64,000 nucleotides of DNA from Hydrogenedens sp964549105 (GTDB lineage: Bacteria; Hydrogenedentota; Hydrogenedentia; Hydrogenedentales; Hydrogenedentaceae). The DNA is taken from positions 9,301 through 73,300 of the forward strand of contig CAZJTZ010000015.1 in assembly GCA_964549105.1 (NCBI GenBank). Direction: 5' to 3'. A program made the position numbers and the translations under genes. Shown here in pieces: positions 28,797-38,008 of this stretch; the stretch's first letter is position 1; each line of letters opens with the position of its first letter. Under the pieces are notes generated by a model. It was given only the letters and a program-made list of their open reading frames with translations, ran no database searches and was not told the DNA's origin.

Positions 28797-29891
28797 ATGT
28801 TTAAGAAAATGCAAGTTTTTTTAGTTCTTTATCTTATTTTTTCTTTTTCCACCAACGCACAATATCATTCTTCTGACTATGAAGAACCTCGATTTGTAAT
28901 CACACTACCTGAGTTATTACGACTAATTCAAATACATAACTATGGTTCATATCATTGCGATAATACTTTTCCTGACGGCTATGCTCTGGGGATAGGAGAT
29001 ACTTCCTGTTCCAATCATAGTGCTGATTTTAATCCTCAAGATTGGGTAATTTCTTTTGAAGAGGTATTACGAGTAGTCCAATTCTACAAATCGGGGTCAT
29101 ATCACATTGATATAACCAGTGAAGACGGGTTTCAACCTGGAAACGGGAATGAACCTCTCCCCGGAACAGAAACAAGTTTTTTAGGAATTCCTTTTGTCTG
29201 GGTTCCTTCCGGGTCCTTCTATATGGGAACGGTGAAAACACCCACTGAATTAGCCGAAATATATGGTGGAAACATATCCTTATTTACTTCGGAATATCCA
29301 CAACATTTGGTAGTTATTTCAAGTGGTTTTTGGATGAGTCAAACGGAAATTACACAAAAGCAATGGCATGACATAATGAAAAATAATCCATCAAATAATG
29401 TAGGCGATGATTTGCCCGTAGAAAATCTATCATGGGACGATTGTCAGCGATTTGTCGAGAATATGAATAAGTTAGGAAACGGAATATTTCGGCTACCTTC
29501 AGAAGCAGAATGGGAATATGCGTGTCGTGCAGGTTCTATTTCTGAATTTTACTTTGGTGATGACGCTGAACAACTAAACAATTATGGTTGGCATTTTTAT
29601 AACAGTGATTACCATACCCATCCTGTAAAACAAAAAAAGCCAAACGCATGGGGTCTATATGATATGCACGGAAATGTCTGGGAATGGTGTCAGGACTGGT
29701 ATGACGCTAACTACTACCCAAATTCACCTACCCTTGACCCCACGGGACCAGCAACAGGTTTCTATAAAGTTCTTCGTGGAGGCACATGCTTACGAACAGC
29801 GGCTCGTTGCCGTTCTGCTTTTCGTTCATGGAACGCACCCGATTTAACCATGCCAGACCAAGGATTAAGAATATGCAGAAATCCCGATTAA
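28797..29891 (+). CDS. Exported SUMF1/formylglycine-generating-enzyme-like protein with two EF-hand-like ELLR repeats
   Basis: 364 residues. A signal peptide (to about 21) is followed by two copies of a 35-40 residue motif: LPELLRLIQIHNYGSYHC and, after a HSAD start, FEEVLRVVQFYKSGSYH. From about 125 the SUMF1 fold begins: VWVPSGSFYMGT, TEITQKQWHDIM, LPSEAEWEYACRAG, GLYDMHGNVWEWCQDWYD and VLRGGTCLRTAARCR. Ordinary SUMF1-domain proteins of this type usually lack the copper-binding cysteine pair of true formylglycine enzymes, and I do not see that pair here, so a binding or structural role is likely. The 3' end overlaps the next gene by 19 bp. Confidence 0.9.
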   Translation: MFKKMQVFLVLYLIFSFSTNAQYHSSDYEEPRFVITLPELLRLIQIHNYGSYHCDNTFPDGYALGIGDTSCSNHSADFNPQDWVISFEEVLRVVQFYKSGSYHIDITSEDGFQPGNGNEPLPGTETSFLGIPFVWVPSGSFYMGTVKTPTELAEIYGGNISLFTSEYPQHLVVISSGFWMSQTEITQKQWHDIMKNNPSNNVGDDLPVENLSWDDCQRFVENMNKLGNGIFRLPSEAEWEYACRAGSISEFYFGDDAEQLNNYGWHFYNSDYHTHPVKQKKPNAWGLYDMHGNVWEWCQDWYDANYYPNSPTLDPTGPATGFYKVLRGGTCLRTAARCRSAFRSWNAPDLTMPDQGLRICRNPD

Positions 29892-32800
29892 TTATTTTCT
29901 TTTCTTTTTCAATGTTCATTTTACCTTTATTGGGCTTTGGAAATAATTTTATCTCCTCTCCCCTATTTTTTGAAGCAAATCAGGGAAAATTTAACTCAGA
30001 AGTTATTTGCTTTTCTTATGGCAATTCTGTTTCTGTGGCTTGCTATGAAAATGCTCTGGTCTTTTTTATAAAAGATATTTCTCAATATGTTAAAGTCTAT
30101 TTTCCCGAAGGACATGCAAAATCAATTACAGGATGTGTACCACTTCATTCTTATTCCACTTATTTCATTGGCAAAGCGAATTCTCCAATCACTATTCCAC
30201 ATTTTAAGGCGATTACTTATCAGGATTTGTTTACCGGGATTGACCTCTATCTTTATGAAAAACAGGGGAACTTTGAATTTGATTTTATTGTCCAGCCCAA
30301 TTCCAATCCAGAGGCTGTGTCAATCAAATTTGAGGCATTAGATATTGCAGATAACAAATGGATACCTCTCAATCCGGATATTGATGGCAACAAAATTAAA
30401 ATAAACCTTCAAAATACTACTCTGAACTTTTATACTCCAAACGCTTTTCAATGGATAAATGGAACACAAAAAAGCATCCCTATTAACTTATATTTGGACG
30501 ATGGCATCAGATTTCGTATTCCTAAAGACCTATATAATCCTGCTTATCCCTTATTAATAGACCCAACCTTACTTGCGGGGACATATTTAGGAGGCAATGA
30601 TACAGACCGAATTATGGATGTAAAAGTAGACACGGCGGGAAATATTTATCTCATAGGAGAGACAAAATCGCCAAACTTTCCTACCAGTAGTGGTTCTTTC
30701 CAGACGACCTTTTCGGGAGGAGATATTACGGGTGATGTATTTATTGCAAAATTGAATCCACTTGCTAATACCCTTATGTTCTCTACATTTTTAGGTGGCT
30801 CTGGTGATGACAGTCCTACATCCATTGAGATAGATTCACAACGAAATATATACATTGCAGGGATTACTTCTTCATCTGATTTTCCAATCACCTCTAACGC
30901 ATTTCAAAGCGGAAAGATGGGCAATCGAGATGGGTTTATCACAAAATTTAATTCTGACGGTTCGGATATTCTATACAGTTCTTATTTAGGTGGAAACGCA
31001 GATGATAGTGTCATGGATTTAGAACTGTTGTCGGAGCAAGGTATCATTCTAACAGGTTGGACTCAGTCATACGATTTTCCCGTAGGAGGAATAACATCAC
31101 TTAATAATTCATTTGGCGGTAGTATTGATGGTTTTTTGACAAAATTTGATTCATCTTTTCAATTATTATGGAGTGGCTATATAGGGACAAGCGGCGTAGA
31201 TATTTGTAAAACTATAAAAAGTTTCAACAATTACATTCTTTTAGGTGGTTATACTTCTTCTACTAATTTTCCAACTATGCAAGGGGCAATACAACCTATT
31301 TATGGTGGTGGAAATTATGACTCTTTTCTAATGGAAATATCTGATAGTAATGGTTCTGTTTTGTCTTCCTCTTATCTTGGTGGAAGTCTTATTGACATCT
31401 GCCAGGCAATATGTATAGATGGTTCTGGAAATATTTATGTTACAGGTGAAACTTCCTCAACTAATTTTCCTGTTACCATTTCTTCATTCCAGGTTGTTTA
31501 TGGAGGAGGTGAAAGAGATATTTTTATTACAAAACTAAATCCATCATTAAGCCAGATAATCTTCAGTTCATATTTAGGTGGTAGTAAAACGGAGTCGGCT
31601 CTTAGCATAGGTTTAGATAGTTCTTCTCGTGTTTATGTCGTAGGTTTTACTTATTCTGGAGATTTTCCTGTAATACCGGGGACATTGCAACCCACTTATG
31701 GTGGGAATCAGGACGCTTTCTTTTCATGCTTAAATCCCAATGGTTCGCCACTCCAATATAGCACTTTTTATGGTGGAAAAGGAGAAGAAAAAGCAAGGGC
31801 TGTTTATATTACGGATTCAGATGTTATGTATATGGTAGGAGAAACGGCATCTAATATACTTCCTATAACATCTGGCACTTATCAAACAAGTTTTGGAGGT
31901 GGAACTTTTGATGGTTTTCTTGCATGTATTGATGTATCTGTTCCCTCAAACGAAGGGGAAGGACAAACAGAAGGAAGTATAGAAGGAAGTTATGAAGGTT
32001 CTTCTGAAGGGGAAGGATTGCGGGTATGGCGGGTTGCACCCATTGATAGGACGGTTCAAGTTGGTGCTTCTACGACTTTTATCATTGGCATTTCAGGTTA
32101 TATGGGAACGGTAAATTACCAATGGCAATTTAAGGGTCTTGCCAGTGAGGAATATATTCCACTCTTAAATACTAACAGTCCCATGTTAGGTTTAAAAAAT
32201 ATTCAAACAACAGATGCAGGTTTATATCGTTGTCAGGTAACTGATTCGCAGGGCACAGTTATCTCTGCTCCTTTCCGATTAAATGTCAGTAGTGAAGAGG
32301 GTATTCCCGAAGGTATCACGGAAGGAATTATAGAAGGAGGAATAGAAGGTATTACCGAAGGGACAACTGAAGGAATAATTGAAGGAACTTCAGAAGGAAC
32401 AACTGAAGGACTTATTGAAGGGTATAACGAAGGTGTTTCAGAAGGTATTCCATCAGAAGGAGAGGGGACTCCTATAGAAGGGATTTTGGAGGGTGAAGGA
32501 GAAGGGACAACTTATCCGTGTGGGTTTGAAATAAGTGGTAGCGAAACACATAGCCCACTAAAAGATATGGCACAAAATTTGTATTATATTACTGTGCCTG
32601 ATGAGGGAATATTAAATGACATTATAGTTAATGTTTCATTAACTCATAATGATTTACGACAAATATTGATACAACTTGTTTCACCGCAAGGAACTGAGGT
32701 TTTCCTGCTCATTTATCCTGCTCAGGGGGGAACATTATTATCTAATACTAACTTTGATGATAATGCAGAAATAAGTATTGCCGATGGAACAGTCCCATTT

Positions 32801-33280
32801 ACAGGTAGTTATAAACCTATTGGATATCTGGGTGTTTTACATGGTGAAAGTTTACAAGGAACATGGACACTGCGAGTCGTTGATTCACAAACGGGAGGGA
32901 CAGGTTATCTTGAATCATGGAAGTTGTTGTTTAACACTTATGCTTGCCCTGAAGAAGGGACACCTGAAGAGGGAGAAACTATTATTTATCATTCGGCAGA
33001 TACAAATCACGATTTTAGTTTTTCTCTGGGAGAACTATTACGCGTTATACAGATTTTTAATTATGGAAGTTATCATTGTGATATAACCGGTGAAGATGGA
33101 TTTGGATTGGGACAGGGAGAACAAACTTGCTCCAGACATAGTTCCGATTACCTATTACCCTACTGGTCAATAAGTTTACCCGAATTGCTGAGGATAATCC
33201 AATTCTTTAATATGGGTGGTTATACGACATGTCTCGGCACAGAGGATAACTTTTGCCCAATCCTTCCAGAGAAATCATAA
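29873..33280 (+). CDS. Large exported SBBP-propeller protein with Ig-like, EG-repeat, P-domain and ELLR repeats
   Basis: 1135 residues. The start is the ATG at 29873, giving MQKSRLIIFFSF and a clean signal peptide, with AAGGATT upstream. Order of parts: the N-terminal domain common to SBBP proteins (FEANQGK); seven SBBP repeats (about 234-690) beginning SSYLGG or STFLGG, probably one seven-bladed propeller; a first Glu-Gly linker; an Ig-like domain (about 715-805); and a long (EGxx)n linker (about 808-878). Then come a proprotein-convertase P-like domain (about 880-1020, LVSPQGTEVFL and LQGTWTLRVVDS) and two ELLR repeats at the end. In the first of these, DTNHDFSFSLGE fits an EF-hand loop; in the second the ligands are lost. 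It is probably co-translated with the SUMF1 gene. Confidence 0.9.
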   Translation: MQKSRLIIFFSFSMFILPLLGFGNNFISSPLFFEANQGKFNSEVICFSYGNSVSVACYENALVFFIKDISQYVKVYFPEGHAKSITGCVPLHSYSTYFIGKANSPITIPHFKAITYQDLFTGIDLYLYEKQGNFEFDFIVQPNSNPEAVSIKFEALDIADNKWIPLNPDIDGNKIKINLQNTTLNFYTPNAFQWINGTQKSIPINLYLDDGIRFRIPKDLYNPAYPLLIDPTLLAGTYLGGNDTDRIMDVKVDTAGNIYLIGETKSPNFPTSSGSFQTTFSGGDITGDVFIAKLNPLANTLMFSTFLGGSGDDSPTSIEIDSQRNIYIAGITSSSDFPITSNAFQSGKMGNRDGFITKFNSDGSDILYSSYLGGNADDSVMDLELLSEQGIILTGWTQSYDFPVGGITSLNNSFGGSIDGFLTKFDSSFQLLWSGYIGTSGVDICKTIKSFNNYILLGGYTSSTNFPTMQGAIQPIYGGGNYDSFLMEISDSNGSVLSSSYLGGSLIDICQAICIDGSGNIYVTGETSSTNFPVTISSFQVVYGGGERDIFITKLNPSLSQIIFSSYLGGSKTESALSIGLDSSSRVYVVGFTYSGDFPVIPGTLQPTYGGNQDAFFSCLNPNGSPLQYSTFYGGKGEEKARAVYITDSDVMYMVGETASNILPITSGTYQTSFGGGTFDGFLACIDVSVPSNEGEGQTEGSIEGSYEGSSEGEGLRVWRVAPIDRTVQVGASTTFIIGISGYMGTVNYQWQFKGLASEEYIPLLNTNSPMLGLKNIQTTDAGLYRCQVTDSQGTVISAPFRLNVSSEEGIPEGITEGIIEGGIEGITEGTTEGIIEGTSEGTTEGLIEGYNEGVSEGIPSEGEGTPIEGILEGEGEGTTYPCGFEISGSETHSPLKDMAQNLYYITVPDEGILNDIIVNVSLTHNDLRQILIQLVSPQGTEVFLLIYPAQGGTLLSNTNFDDNAEISIADGTVPFTGSYKPIGYLGVLHGESLQGTWTLRVVDSQTGGTGYLESWKLLFNTYACPEEGTPEEGETIIYHSADTNHDFSFSLGELLRVIQIFNYGSYHCDITGEDGFGLGQGEQTCSRHSSDYLLPYWSISLPELLRIIQFFNMGGYTTCLGTEDNFCPILPEKS
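31953..32020 (+). repeat. Short EG-repeat linker coding tract
   Basis: Encodes an alternating Glu-Gly-x-x segment (EGEGQTEGSIEGSYEGSSEG) between the last propeller repeat and the Ig-like domain. The 12-base period is imperfect. Confidence 0.7.
32294..32507 (+). repeat. 12-base-period EG-repeat minisatellite inside the SBBP gene
   Basis: About 17 units encode EG followed by two variable residues, for example EGITEGIIEGGIEGITEG. It is a flexible acidic linker between the Ig-like and P-like domains. Such tracts are frequent in secreted proteins of Hydrogenedentota/Lentisphaerae-type bacteria and can change length by slippage. Confidence 0.85.
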
Positions 33281-34129
33281 TACTTCAGAAAAACCAATCT
33301 CCAATAAATTGGTAGCAATTCTGAATCTTTTAGATGATTGTTCAGCCCCTAACACTACGCTTATAACTCTTGTATTTGACCTCTTTGCCGTTGCCACAAT
33401 ACAATGTCCTGCTGCCTTTGTATATCCTGTCTTCAAACCGTCACAACCCAAATACATATTCAGCAGTTTATTGGTGCTATTCCTTTCTATCCCATCGTCT
33501 TGAAAAACAAACTTCTTCTTTGATGTCCATGAAATTATCATTGGTGACTTGCAACATTCTATAGCAAGTCGCATAATGTCTTTTGCCGTTGTTCTATCCA
33601 AATCCCCTCCGCTCTTTTGGGGATACCCATTCACCGTAGCATAACTTGTTGAGTTCATCTTTAATCTTTTTGCCATAAGATTCATTTCTTCAATACATTT
33701 TTCTTTTGAACCCCATAAATATTCAGCCACAGCAACGGCAGAGGTATTAGAGGATATAACAGCCATAGCGTCCATTAAATAGCCTAAAGTGTAATTTTTT
33801 TCAGGAGATAATAGAATATCTGAATTGTTGGCAGGGTATATTACTTTATTGACTTTTATATTATCTTCAAGTTTTATCTTTCCTGAATCGATTTTCAAAG
33901 CGACCAGGTACATTAGCATTAATTTAACCAAACTTGCTGGAGGACGAAGAGTATCTGCTCCTTCCTCAAATAATATATTTCCATTTCCTGCATTAACCGA
34001 TATTTTGCTAATCACTGTTGGCTTTTTTATATTCGTAGAAATTGTCTTTTTATTTGTAACCACCGCAGCATATAGCAATGACCTACAAATGAAACTTCTT
34101 CTCGTATATCCACTTTCTTCAATTATCAT
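33275..34129 (-). CDS. D-alanyl-D-alanine carboxypeptidase (S11/PBP5 type), minimal form
   Basis: Cell-wall carboxypeptidase that trims the terminal D-Ala of pentapeptides. 284 residues. Active-site triad: SLVK near residue 63, SSNTS near 123, KTG in GLKTGYTKAAGHC near 231. It ends soon after the catalytic domain, so the C-terminal PBP5 domain and membrane-anchor helix of DacA are missing. The N-terminus has a twin-arginine-like YTRRSFICRSLLYAAVV, which may be a Tat signal, a guess supported only by the RR pair and hydrophobic stretch. It begins 5 bp after the histidine kinase gene and overlaps the convergent SBBP gene by 6 bp. Confidence 0.9.
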   Translation of the reverse strand: MIIEESGYTRRSFICRSLLYAAVVTNKKTISTNIKKPTVISKISVNAGNGNILFEEGADTLRPPASLVKLMLMYLVALKIDSGKIKLEDNIKVNKVIYPANNSDILLSPEKNYTLGYLMDAMAVISSNTSAVAVAEYLWGSKEKCIEEMNLMAKRLKMNSTSYATVNGYPQKSGGDLDRTTAKDIMRLAIECCKSPMIISWTSKKKFVFQDDGIERNSTNKLLNMYLGCDGLKTGYTKAAGHCIVATAKRSNTRVISVVLGAEQSSKRFRIATNLLEIGFSEVL

Positions 34130-34134
34130 TTTTA

Positions 34135-36903
34135 CTAATTTCCTATTAATGATTTTTCTGGTAATAACTTCAATAAACGCAATAAATCATCAAAGAGAAA
34201 AGGTTTGCTCAACACGACATAATTACTACTATCAACTAACCTATTTTCGGTCGGACTGTTTGAAACTAAGTATATTTTTTGGACATCTATTTTATCATCT
34301 ATTTCTTTTAATTTTATCAAATCTTCATCCTTAACTTCGTCAAGGTCAATAATCACATCTGAAGGAGAGTATTTTACAATCCAGTCCACAGCACTCTCAA
34401 AAGTCTCCGGAAATACACACGATATTCCATAATAATTCATCATAAAATTAATCAGTTCCCTTAAAGTAGATTCAGGTTCATAAACAACAATTATTTTTCC
34501 ATGGTCTTGTTCTTTCGTTGCATTTACATTTATAACCTTACTTATTTCTTCGCCAAGAGATAATCTATTTAAAACTGCTAACAATTGTTTACTGTGAAAA
34601 GGTTTCTTTATAAAATGGATATTTTCTGGAAAAGATTTTAAATATGACTTAGACAAATTTATTGATTCATCTATAATAAAGAGAATCGGGATATTTTCTA
34701 ATGACAGTCTTTCTTCAAACACATTTATTAAAGAAGTAATATTTTCTACCTCTTTATCATAAGTATTGACAAGAATTATATCAGGATTTACTTCATTTAT
34801 GACACGAATTGATTCGTATTCATTTTTTACTCGTTCTATTTTCCCCTGCCAATCTCCATTTATTTCAATTAAAGAATTCAACAATGAAGATTCATTATCA
34901 ACTAAAAGGACTTTCTCTGGTAATACCTCTTTTTCTCTTTGTTTCATTCCTGCTGCATAGAATATACAATCCGGCAAAGCAACTATAAACTTACTTCCCT
35001 TATTTGGCTCACTACAAACGGAAATTTTACCTCTATGTGTTTCAACAATTCCTTTGGCAACTGCTAATCCAATACCTGTTCCTTCATATTTCCGTGTAGG
35101 AGAACTATCCACCTGAAAGAATTTCTCAAATATTTTTTCTTGATATTCCAGAGGAATCCCGATACCTGTATCTGAGACAGAAATTTCTAGAACATCGTTC
35201 TCTTTAACATTTGTAGATATTTCAATACTTCCACCTGTACCTGTAAATTTTACAGCATTATTTAATAATATACCCAGTACCTGACTCATTTTATCTCTAT
35301 CTGCCCAAATATAAATTTCCTTATCCTTGTAGGGCTCAATTAATTTTATCTGTTTCGTAATAATTTTGGGTTTATTAAAAGCAACATTTTCCTCAATAAG
35401 TTCGTTTACAGAGAATAACTTCTTTTTTAATTGCAATCCTTTAATTTCCATTCGACTAAATTCAATCATCTCATTGACCATTCTCAATAATCTTTGAACA
35501 TTTCTAAGCATAATCTCTAAAGCGTTCTCTTGATTTGAACTGAGATGTCCAAGTGTCCCAGACAACAACATCTCAATATAACCTTGTATGGTGCTAATGG
35601 GTGTTCTCAATTCATGGCTTACATTTGAAAGAAAAGCATCTTTATTCTTCCCGTACTGTCTTAATTCCTCATTGAGTTTTTCTAACTGAATGGTTCGTTC
35701 CTCTAATTCATTTTGCATCTTCTTTTGCTGACTGAGGTCTGCTATAACAAGAGAGAATTTCGTCTCTTCTACTTTTTCGTTAGGGATGATAGACACTGAA
35801 ACAAGAGCAGGAATTTCTTTTTTATCCGACCTTATAAATGCAATTTCTCTCCGCCTCTTCATCCTCCCGACTTCAAGAAGAGAAAGCAAAGGAAGTAAAT
35901 CTGCACTTTCCAAAAATTCAAAGATGTAATGACCAAGAATCTGTTCTTTATCTTTATCCACCATAGAACAAAAGCAATCGTTTGCCATTATAATCTTATG
36001 CTGCATGTCTAGCAGTAAGAAACCTTCATTCATGGTCATAATTAATTGTTTTAGATTCTCTTCAGATTCTCGTAATTTGTGAGTTTGTTCATTTACTCTT
36101 TTTTCAAGTTCTTCTGCATATTGACGAACTTTTTCTGATAATACTTTCAGTTCAGTAATATCTTTTACTGTTGCAAGTGTGGCTTTATGTCTACCTTTGT
36201 TATCAAATATAGGTGTCCCATGAAACCAGAAATATTTCCTTTGATTGTTTATTTCCAGTTCTACCTCATATTCACCGCTGAGCCCATAACTACGCGATAA
36301 CCAGTTCCTCTCTATATCGCTGGCTTGATAACGCCGAGTCATTTCTTGCACAGTTGAACCTATAATTTCTTTCCGTGAAAGGGATATGAATCTACAAAAT
36401 TGTTCATTTACATCTACAATGATTCCTTCTGAATTACTTAATACATAACCTTCGGATATATGTTCTGCAAGTGCTCTAAATCTTTCTGCTAACTCGTCTA
36501 TATTTTCTTCTCTGCGTATTAGAATAATTACAAAAGATAATATTCCCAAAAAAAGACTACCTAAACCAATAAGTTCGGATAATTTACGGATTTCCTCAGG
36601 AAAAGTTGCATATAAAGAGGGACTGATGGAAGTTCTCGTAATAATCCATATCCCTGACATAAAAAGCAATATAATCCCAAAAATTAGAAGTATTCTTTCT
36701 CGGGTAGAAGAGTGATATTTAATCAACATGGTTATTGTGAATAAAGTAGGTAGTGCGATAGATAGTAAAGCCGTAGCAAATTTTAATCTTTCTGAATCAA
36801 TTATTTCCTGAGAAATAAATAAACCGCCAAAGCCAATAATAAAGGGAAGAAACAGAGATAGTATCTTTTCACGAGACTTACTAAATCTTATATGCTCTCT
36901 CAT
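34135..36903 (-). CDS. Hybrid sensor histidine kinase with two degenerate receiver domains
   Basis: 922 residues. Four or five membrane helices (about 10-130) are followed by two PAS domains (about 140-265 and 285-400), a HisKA domain with the phospho-His in SNVSHELRTP near 431, and a HATPase with NNAVKFT, SDTGIGIP and GTGIGLAVAK. Two receiver-like domains follow. In the first (about 660-785) the phospho-acceptor position reads ILVNTYD, with Asn where Asp is expected. In the second (about 790-920) IIDLDE keeps an Asp, but the acidic pair at the N-terminus is replaced (VVYEPES). The kinase is intact; the receivers may act as binding modules. The ATG overlaps the rnhA stop (ATGA). Confidence 0.92.
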   Translation of the reverse strand: MREHIRFSKSREKILSLFLPFIIGFGGLFISQEIIDSERLKFATALLSIALPTLFTITMLIKYHSSTRERILLIFGIILLFMSGIWIITRTSISPSLYATFPEEIRKLSELIGLGSLFLGILSFVIILIRREENIDELAERFRALAEHISEGYVLSNSEGIIVDVNEQFCRFISLSRKEIIGSTVQEMTRRYQASDIERNWLSRSYGLSGEYEVELEINNQRKYFWFHGTPIFDNKGRHKATLATVKDITELKVLSEKVRQYAEELEKRVNEQTHKLRESEENLKQLIMTMNEGFLLLDMQHKIIMANDCFCSMVDKDKEQILGHYIFEFLESADLLPLLSLLEVGRMKRRREIAFIRSDKKEIPALVSVSIIPNEKVEETKFSLVIADLSQQKKMQNELEERTIQLEKLNEELRQYGKNKDAFLSNVSHELRTPISTIQGYIEMLLSGTLGHLSSNQENALEIMLRNVQRLLRMVNEMIEFSRMEIKGLQLKKKLFSVNELIEENVAFNKPKIITKQIKLIEPYKDKEIYIWADRDKMSQVLGILLNNAVKFTGTGGSIEISTNVKENDVLEISVSDTGIGIPLEYQEKIFEKFFQVDSSPTRKYEGTGIGLAVAKGIVETHRGKISVCSEPNKGSKFIVALPDCIFYAAGMKQREKEVLPEKVLLVDNESSLLNSLIEINGDWQGKIERVKNEYESIRVINEVNPDIILVNTYDKEVENITSLINVFEERLSLENIPILFIIDESINLSKSYLKSFPENIHFIKKPFHSKQLLAVLNRLSLGEEISKVINVNATKEQDHGKIIVVYEPESTLRELINFMMNYYGISCVFPETFESAVDWIVKYSPSDVIIDLDEVKDEDLIKLKEIDDKIDVQKIYLVSNSPTENRLVDSSNYVVLSKPFLFDDLLRLLKLLPEKSLIGN

Positions 36904-37379
36904 TTCTCTTCCTTATCATTATTCATTTTTTCTTTTATTATCCTTTTCACAGTCTCATCACACCGTTCATTTTGAGGATGGTTATTATGTCCTTTAACCC
37001 ATTCCCATTTTACTTCATGTTTTTCGACTAATGATATTAATTCATTCCATAAATCTATATTTTTTACTCTACCCTTTGTGGTTTTCCATCCATTTTTTAG
37101 CCAGATGGGCAACCATTCTGTCATACCCTTTTTTAGATACTCAGAATCGGTATATATTGTCGCTTTGCATTTCTTTTTTAGTGCTTTTAATCCTTCCACG
37201 GCTGCTTTTAGTTCCATACGATTGTTTGTTGTCTGTTCCTCATAACCACTTATCACCTTTTCTTTATCACCATATATTAATATAGCCGTCCATGCTCCTT
37301 TTCCTGGATTGGGAATACATCCCCCATCTGTATATATCTCTACATAAGGGTGTTTAATGTTTGTCTTTTTCTCCGTCAA
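36900..37379 (-). CDS. rnhA: Ribonuclease HI
   Basis: Cleaves RNA in RNA-DNA hybrids. 159 residues from the chosen start. The catalytic acids are all visible: YTDGGCIPNPG (Asp), NNRMELKA (Glu), YTDSEYL (Asp), NERCDE (Asp), plus VKGHNNHPQN. The start is set at a TTG (37379), because GGAGG lies eight bases upstream and within the end of the ankyrin gene. The frame could be extended to an ATG at 37412, but that would overlap the neighbour by 32 bases and has no ribosome binding site. It is translationally coupled to the histidine kinase gene downstream. Confidence 0.95.
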   Translation of the reverse strand: MTEKKTNIKHPYVEIYTDGGCIPNPGKGAWTAILIYGDKEKVISGYEEQTTNNRMELKAAVEGLKALKKKCKATIYTDSEYLKKGMTEWLPIWLKNGWKTTKGRVKNIDLWNELISLVEKHEVKWEWVKGHNNHPQNERCDETVKRIIKEKMNNDKEEK

Positions 37380-37380
37380 A

Positions 37381-37902
37381 TTACTTTCCTCCGACTTCAT
37401 GTAACCAGTCATAATTTCTATATTTTACTGCCAAATTTATAGGGGTCAAGCCTTCCTTGTTTTTCTCGTCAAGAGACATACCCACACCTTTAAAATATTT
37501 CCCTGTGGATATTGAGCCGAATACAGCCGAAGTATGTAAGGCTGTATCTCCAAATCTATCTTTCAGTTGTAAGTTAGCACCATGTTCTACCAACCAACGG
37601 GCAGGTCCTCTTCTATCCCACATAGCACAAACATGAAGAGGGGTCATTCCTGTTTCATCTTGAATATCAAGTTCCGCTCCATACTTATAGAGTAGTTCTA
37701 ACATAGATTGGTTGCCATCACATACTGCGTAATGCATCATTGTCTTGCCCCAGTTATCCTTGCTATTAATAATACCAGGATTTTGTAATAATCTTTTTTC
37801 CAGGGCAACGACATTTCCATGAGAAGCCAAATCAAAATGAGAGGAGACATCACATCCCATTACTAATAGCGACAATATAACTATTCTTATATATACTTTC
37901 AT
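37381..37902 (-). CDS. Ankyrin-repeat lipoprotein
   Basis: 173 residues. The signal MKVYIRIVILSLLVMGC has a lipobox at LVMGC, so the mature protein is lipidated at Cys17. About four ankyrin repeats follow, with the hallmarks DNWGKTMMHYAV, ETGMTPLHVCAM, RFGDTALHTSAV and KEGLTPINLAV. It is a protein-binding module facing the periplasm or outside. The gene is first in a run with rnhA and the histidine kinase; its stop codon is two bases from the rnhA start. Confidence 0.9.
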   Translation of the reverse strand: MKVYIRIVILSLLVMGCDVSSHFDLASHGNVVALEKRLLQNPGIINSKDNWGKTMMHYAVCDGNQSMLELLYKYGAELDIQDETGMTPLHVCAMWDRRGPARWLVEHGANLQLKDRFGDTALHTSAVFGSISTGKYFKGVGMSLDEKNKEGLTPINLAVKYRNYDWLHEVGGK

Positions 37903-38008
37903 ATCCTAACCGATATTTATTCCATTTCTATATAAAAACTAAATAACATAAATTCTTCTTATAGTATAATATTTATTATATAAAAAAATCCGAATTAAGG
38001 AATCATTT

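Noticed and set aside
34130..34334. Plus-strand open frame over the carboxypeptidase/histidine kinase junction
   Set aside because: It is antisense to two well-supported genes and has no ribosome binding site or family motif.
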